Source of the DNA: Setaria digitata
Taxonomy: Eukaryota > Nematoda > Chromadorea > Rhabditida > Setariidae
Reading direction: 5' to 3'
Assembly: GCA_003640385.1 (NCBI GenBank)
Contig: RCAB01000024.1
Span: forward strand, 1-64,000
DNA length: 64,000 nucleotides
In this document: one piece after another, positions 60,723-64,000 of the stretch
How positions within the stretch are numbered: position 1 is the stretch's first letter
How the letters are laid out: every line of letters starts with the position of its first letter
Notes under the pieces: generated by a model
What the model was told of the DNA's origin: nothing
The model's input: the letters and a program-made list of their open reading frames with translations, nothing else
Database searches by the model: none
Program-made: the position numbers and the translations under genes

Positions 60723-61818
60723 TTAAGTATAGGAATTTTCTCAGAGAAACCTTAGAAGAAACGATAATGATAATAGATTAATCAGTACCTGAAAATGGCC
60801 ACGAACACACCGTAATGTCTCAGACAGACAGTACCCTAGAGAAACGTTCAGTAGGTAAACTCCTGAGACAGGACAGCAACTTCCCCACTCGAAAACAGTA
60901 CCAGTCGCCTGGTTCATCCGATTTCCTATTTCTCCTTTGCAAAACGAATCGGCACCCCTTCAAAGATGTCACGGTGAGACATATATTGTCAAGGGATCCC
61001 GTGATGCTAGAAGTCTACCCTTTAGCAAATGTACACACTTTTAAGTACTAGCTCACTCAATCTTTGCTCAGTGAGCAGACGCGAGAGAGGGTGAGGAGAG
61101 ATTGGAGGACATGTGCAGAAAAGGGAGATGATGTGACTTCTGTGGAGGTACGAACTGACGTAGAAGGGAAGTGAAATGTGTCACAGGTGAGAGGAAACAC
61201 CTGTGTGTGCACATGGCATGTCGCATAGGTGACAAGGGACACCTTTGGAGTGTATGTGAGAGAGCGGCAGCAGAAGGGCAGACCCATTTAGCCGAATTAT
61301 GTGAGCGGTGAAAACCCGAAGCCCGCGATTGAAATGGTTAGTGACCTACATCTCATGTATTTCTCTGCTGAACACGTTCGAGCTTAACTTCACCAACTTT
61401 CTAGGGAAGTGTATCGTGAAAAAGAAATGATGGAATGTATGTTCGTTTTGAAACGATTCATTTCTAGTGAATGTTTCATTTCGAACGTAATCTGCCCGTG
61501 TCCACCATTGAAAGGGATTTTTTTCTGGAATTTAAATCCTCGCTTCAAATTGTTTTTATAATTTGGATTTTCCCTGGTAAGGTTTTAATTGTGAATTTTT
61601 TTCTAAGTAAAGAAATCAAAAAATTGTCAGTCACTAAGTCCAGCTGCAGTGGAGGAAGTAAATACAAAGTATTCGTTATAGAGTGACAAATATTTTTGCC
61701 AAGTTTACTAGAACAAATGATTTTAATCAAAAAGAAATGAAATTTATTCATCCAATCAAGCCTCCTTTTTATTTTCGCTATTTTATAATTGTTTTCTGAA
61801 AGCAAGCTTCGAGAGATG
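60723..61818. promoter_or_regulatory. Intergenic between WDR47-like 3-prime end and IleRS start; purine-rich, probable IleRS promoter region
   Basis: Both neighbours are on the minus strand. The part at about 60.8-61.3 kb is GC-richer than the surroundings, with GAGA/AGGG-rich sequence and paired AGGTG/CACCT elements (61182-61205 and about 61226-61243). The part near 61819 holds the WDR47-like 3-prime UTR with minus-strand AATAAA at 61749-61744 and 61774-61769. The open frame at 60815-61051 (plus) has no recognisable domain. Confidence 0.5.

Positions 61819-64000
<2,182 letters not shown>

Overview
The window is eukaryotic: AT-rich DNA (roughly two thirds A+T) carrying multi-exon genes with short GT-AG introns and pyrimidine-rich TTTCAG acceptors. 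Gene content (an NHR-23/ROR-type nuclear receptor, SIN3, AP-2) and acceptor-like sites directly abutting start codons (at 218 and 48529, as expected for spliced-leader trans-splicing) point to a nematode, most likely a filarial or other spirurid; the species level is inference. All gene models were built by hand from conserved peptides, splice signals and reading-phase agreement.

Left part (1-25.2 kb): a small OSER1-like gene on the plus strand (219-1538) converges on a 9-kb SIN3 co-repressor gene on the minus strand (3247-12198). About 4.8 kb of intergenic DNA follows, its last 1.7 kb unusually GC- and triplet-rich. It leads into nhr-23 on the plus strand (16951-25158), which starts with a 7-nt coding exon and a 2.9-kb intron.

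Middle (25.2-44.7 kb): a complete AP-2 transcription factor gene on the minus strand (28349-31134), then a 13.5-kb stretch without a recognisable gene. That stretch holds a phase-consistent chain of unassigned exon-like segments at 36.1-37.5 kb (minus), a small ORF at 31.8 kb, and a possible distal AP-2 exon at 40.3 kb.

Right part (44.7-64 kb): a nine-exon gene for a Tyr/Pro-rich protein with a four-helix MARVEL-like membrane domain (44659-47487, plus), a CCDC102-like coiled-coil gene (48535-51520, plus), cytosolic isoleucyl-tRNA synthetase (52365-60722, minus; introns contain AT and AAAT microsatellites), and the C-terminal WD40 half of a WDR47/nemitin homologue running off the right edge (61819-64000, minus).

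Three genes are transcriptional regulators (SIN3, NHR-23, AP-2); the others are housekeeping, cytoskeletal or membrane genes, and nothing suggests one shared pathway. A cross-gene oddity is the number of introns whose reading frame only works with a GC donor (five candidates). I saw no tRNA, rRNA, transposase, reverse transcriptase, CRISPR array or viral gene.
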